Positions 5,411 to 7,363 of a stretch of 7,363 nucleotides of DNA are shown piece after piece. The translations under genes were made by a program, and so were the position numbers. Positions within the stretch are counted from its first letter, which is position 1, and each line of letters starts with the position of its first letter. The notes below the pieces were generated by a model. The model was not told where the DNA came from. It saw nothing but the letters and a program-made list of their open reading frames with translations, and made no database searches. This DNA is from an uncultured Methylobacteriaceae bacterium (GTDB lineage Bacteria > Pseudomonadota > Alphaproteobacteria > Rhizobiales > Beijerinckiaceae): the NCBI GenBank assembly GCA_937872715.1, contig CALMTJ010000300.1, positions 1 to 7,363 on the forward strand. Direction: 5' to 3'.

Positions 5411-5496
5411 ACCGCCGATGGTGACGGTGCGTCTCGGGGTGCTGACGCGCTGGCGAAGACTCGGAAAAGAGCCGCGCCGGCAAGGGGAGCGGGTGT

Positions 5497-6489
5497 TTGA
5501 CCTTCGACGGAGACATGGCGGCGCGGGGCCGGGCCCTCTGCGTTCGGATCGGTGCGGCCTTGCTTCTCGCGACTGCGGTCGCGAATTGCGCCGGGCCGCA
5601 GAATGCGGTCGGCGGTCTCGGCAACAAGTACGGCGTGGCGCCGAGCCCGAAGGTGGTCGCCGACGGCGATCCCGTCCCGAAGGGCGGCGGCCGGGAGATG
5701 ATCGGCAAGCCCTACGTGGTCGGCGGCCGGACCTACGTGCCGACCGGCGGCAAGGGCTTCTCCCGCGAAGGCTGGGCTTCCTGGTACGGCGCGGCCTTCC
5801 ACGGCCGCCTCACCGCGAACGGCGAGGTGTTCGATCGCGGATCGGTGGCGGCCGCGAGCCCGACCCTGCCCCTGCCGAGCTATATCCGGGTCACCAACAC
5901 CCTGAACAAGCGCTCCATGGTCGTCCGGGTGAACGATCGCGGACCTTATGAGCAGGGGCGGCTGATCGACGTTTCCGAGCGGGTCGCGGAGGCTCTGGAC
6001 TTCCGCAGGCGCGGAACGGCGCGCGTCCGGGTCGAGTATCTGGGCAAGGCGTCCACGAACGGCAGCGACGACGAGAAGCTCCTGGCGACTCTCAAGACGG
6101 ACGGGAGCCCGGCGCCCTACAGGGTGGCGCCCGGCGCCACGATGGTGGCGGACCTCAAAGCCGAGCCGGCGCCCCGGCCGACCGTGCTGGCCGCCGCAGA
6201 AGCACCTCCCCGGACGTCCATCGTCCGGGAGAACGAGGAGGCGGAGCCGGCGGTGCCCGTCGCGGTCCTGCCGCCCCCCAGAGCGGACGTCGCGGCCGTG
6301 CAGGTGGCGGTCGTCGACGTCGCGTCCGGGGCTGACGACGGCGTGGCCGAGATGGCCGAGATCGATCACCCAGCGCCTCCGCGGCGGCCGGCCGAGTTCG
6401 CCGGCCCGACATCCTCTTCGCCCGTCCGCTCGATGGCCACCCTCGAACTGCTGCCGCCGCAACGTCCCGTGGTGGCGGCGATCTACTGA
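5497..6489 (+). CDS. rlpA: RlpA-family double-psi beta-barrel lipoprotein (septal/cell-wall)
   Basis: A 330-residue envelope protein. It has a signal segment (about 8-30, RGRALCVRIGAALLLATAVAN) with Cys31 as a candidate lipidation site; Asn at -1 makes the lipobox atypical. Residues 93-183 are an RlpA double-psi beta-barrel: GWASWYGAAFHGRLTANGEVFD, ASPTLPLPSYIRVTN and VVRVNDRGPYEQGRLIDVSERVAEAL. RlpA proteins with activity are lytic transglycosylases acting on denuded peptidoglycan at the septum. Glu111 and Asp148 of the active-site region are present, but the usual His (AAHPTLP) is Ser122. Residues 185-330 are Pro/Ala/Val-rich without a recognisable SPOR domain. I chose TTG at 5497 because AAGGGGAG lies seven bases upstream. 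ATG at 5515 has GGAG only two bases away, yet would still keep the signal segment. Family assignment is firm; enzymatic activity is doubtful. Confidence 0.92.
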   Translation: MTFDGDMAARGRALCVRIGAALLLATAVANCAGPQNAVGGLGNKYGVAPSPKVVADGDPVPKGGGREMIGKPYVVGGRTYVPTGGKGFSREGWASWYGAAFHGRLTANGEVFDRGSVAAASPTLPLPSYIRVTNTLNKRSMVVRVNDRGPYEQGRLIDVSERVAEALDFRRRGTARVRVEYLGKASTNGSDDEKLLATLKTDGSPAPYRVAPGATMVADLKAEPAPRPTVLAAAEAPPRTSIVRENEEAEPAVPVAVLPPPRADVAAVQVAVVDVASGADDGVAEMAEIDHPAPPRRPAEFAGPTSSSPVRSMATLELLPPQRPVVAAIY

Positions 6490-6507
6490 CCGGCCGGGGT
6501 GTTGCCG

Positions 6508-6523
6508 CGGCGCCATGGCGCCG
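6508..6523. repeat. 16-bp perfect palindrome between rlpA and the omp gene
   Basis: CGGCGCCATGGCGCCG is identical to its reverse complement. It lies 18 bases after the rlpA stop and 57 bases before the omp GTG. In RNA it could fold as a 6-bp GC stem with a CATG loop, but no U-tract follows. It could end the rlpA transcript, act as a dimeric operator for omp, or simply be a GC-rich chance palindrome. Confidence 0.5.
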
Positions 6524-6580
6524 GGCGAACAGTTAAGCTAGCGTAGCCGCCTGAATCCAGAGACTCAGGGCAGGTTCAAC

Positions 6581-7363
6581 GTGCTGACACGCTTCGCCGG
6601 ATACGTCGCCGCCGCGACCCTCGTCTCGACCGCCGCCCTCGCGGCGGACCTGCCGGTCCGCTCGGCGCCGCCGCCCTACGTGGCGGTTCCCGTGTTCACC
6701 TGGACCGGCTTCTACGCCGGCACGCACTCGGCCTACACGTTCAGCGACAACCAGACGATCCGCACGACTGGCAACAACAACGGCGCCGGCGGCCTGACCG
6801 ACACGCAGCTCAACGTCGCCCAGCTCCGCCGCCCTCCGACCCTGCGCAGCACCCAGGACGGGCTCGCCAATCTCGGCGGCGGCATCGGCTACGATTACCA
6901 GTTCAATCCCGGCAACGGTTTCGTGGTCGGCGTGGCGGCCGACGCGACCTGGACGGACCTCGACCGCCGCCGCTCCTATCGCAGCCCGGCCCAGGTGGCG
7001 AACGGCTTCATTCCCGAGGATAGCGGCTTCCGCCAGCAACTCGATTATCTCGGCACGGTCCGGGGCCGCCTCGGCTACGCCTTCGACCGCTTCCTGGTCT
7101 ACGGGACGGGCGGCCTCGGCTACGGCAACGTCGTGTATCGCGCGGCCTTCTTCCGCAACTTCGACGGCGCGCTCGTCTATTCGGGCCGCTACGACGGCAT
7201 GCAGACCGGTTACGTCTATGGCGGCGGCGTCGAATACGCGATCCCGGCGGACAGCTTCCTGAACACGTTCAACCTCCTCGGCTACCTCAACCTGTTCAAG
7301 TCGGAGGGGATCACGCTCAAGGCCGAGTACCTCCATTACGATCTCGGAAGACGCAACGTCGTG
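6581..7363 (+). CDS. Omp31-like outer-membrane beta-barrel protein (C-terminus cut by window edge)
   Basis: 261 residues are present and the frame is open at the last base. A Sec signal peptide covers about residues 1-22 (start LTRFAGYVAAATLVSTAALAA) with an ALA|A or AA|D cleavage site. The mature protein begins DLPVRSAPPPYVAVPVFTWTGFYAG, which is the hallmark opening of Rhizobiales Omp31/RopB-type porin-like proteins. Alternating aromatic and small residues with repeated Gly-Tyr patterns follow: NLGGGIGYDYQF, GFVVGVAADATWTDL, LDYLGTVRGRLGYAFDRFLVYGTGGLGYG, GYVYGGGVEYAI, ITLKAEYLHYDLG. These are successive transmembrane strands of an eight-stranded barrel. The last (KAEYLHYDLG) is usually near the C-terminus, so only about 15-30 residues should be missing. 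The start is GTG at 6581 with CAGG (6571-6574) six bases upstream; no in-frame ATG lies nearby. Role: surface protein or possible channel. It probably has its own promoter within the 91-bp gap. Confidence 0.93.
   Translation, partial: MLTRFAGYVAAATLVSTAALAADLPVRSAPPPYVAVPVFTWTGFYAGTHSAYTFSDNQTIRTTGNNNGAGGLTDTQLNVAQLRRPPTLRSTQDGLANLGGGIGYDYQFNPGNGFVVGVAADATWTDLDRRRSYRSPAQVANGFIPEDSGFRQQLDYLGTVRGRLGYAFDRFLVYGTGGLGYGNVVYRAAFFRNFDGALVYSGRYDGMQTGYVYGGGVEYAIPADSFLNTFNLLGYLNLFKSEGITLKAEYLHYDLGRRNVV

Noticed and set aside
4675..6516. A 613-codon open frame on the minus strand opposite the ParA/RHH, 98-aa and rlpA genes
   Set aside because: It is an antisense shadow of several recognisable genes. The translation is Arg/Pro/Gly-rich with no domain, which is typical of GC-rich non-coding frames.
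6553..6566. Two GANTC (CcrM methylation) sites close together before the omp start
   Set aside because: GANTC is short and expected many times in a window of this size. Copies also occur inside rimO, parA and the tRNA, so no special meaning can be claimed.
6533..7336. A 267-codon minus-strand open frame opposite the outer-membrane protein
   Set aside because: Its Val/Ala/Glu/Arg-rich sequence is the antisense of a beta-barrel gene with a clear signal peptide and strand pattern.

Overview
The window is high-GC bacterial chromosomal-type DNA. Tight gene packing, non-ATG starts (TTG, GTG) and Rhizobiales-style proteins point to an alphaproteobacterium of the Hyphomicrobiales. These include an Omp31-like porin with the 'AADLP…FTWTGFYAG' N-terminus, an rlpA of rhizobial type, a short ParA and a consensus CtrA box. 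A Methylobacterium-like host is my best guess; this is inference from protein style, not a database match.

Left part (1-3383). A ubiquinone-hydroxylase-type FAD monooxygenase (UbiH/UbiF family) runs leftwards off the edge, so its C-terminus is missing. It diverges from a complete zinc-independent NADPH:quinone oxidoreductase (qor). qor meets rimO (ribosomal protein S12 methylthiotransferase) tail to tail, with three bases between the stops.

Middle part (3384-5342). A 172-bp gap with a 7-bp inverted repeat precedes a 61-residue single-span membrane protein. A minus-strand tRNA-Ser(UGA) with encoded CCA follows. A 204-bp regulatory-looking region then carries a plausible tRNA promoter, a perfect TTAA-N7-TTAAC CtrA box and a run of small dyads. 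It leads into a two-gene cassette: a 212-aa ParA-type ATPase overlapping a 101-aa protein with a disordered N-tail and a C-terminal ribbon-helix-helix. This is the architecture of a type Ib (ParF/ParG-like) partition pair. Two hairpins sharing GCTGACGA separate it from a 98-aa protein of unknown function.

Right part (5343-7363). After a strong hairpin comes rlpA, a putative lipoprotein with a double-psi beta-barrel. It probably starts at TTG, has Ser where the lytic-transglycosylase His is expected, and shows no SPOR domain. A 16-bp perfect palindrome follows, then the N-terminal 261 residues of an Omp31-like outer-membrane beta-barrel protein that runs off the right edge.

The most interesting part is 3846-5342: a small ParA/RHH positioning or partition module behind what looks like a cell-cycle (CtrA) control site, with candidate cis-acting DNA on both sides. 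No CRISPR array, insertion sequence, integrase or toxin gene was seen.
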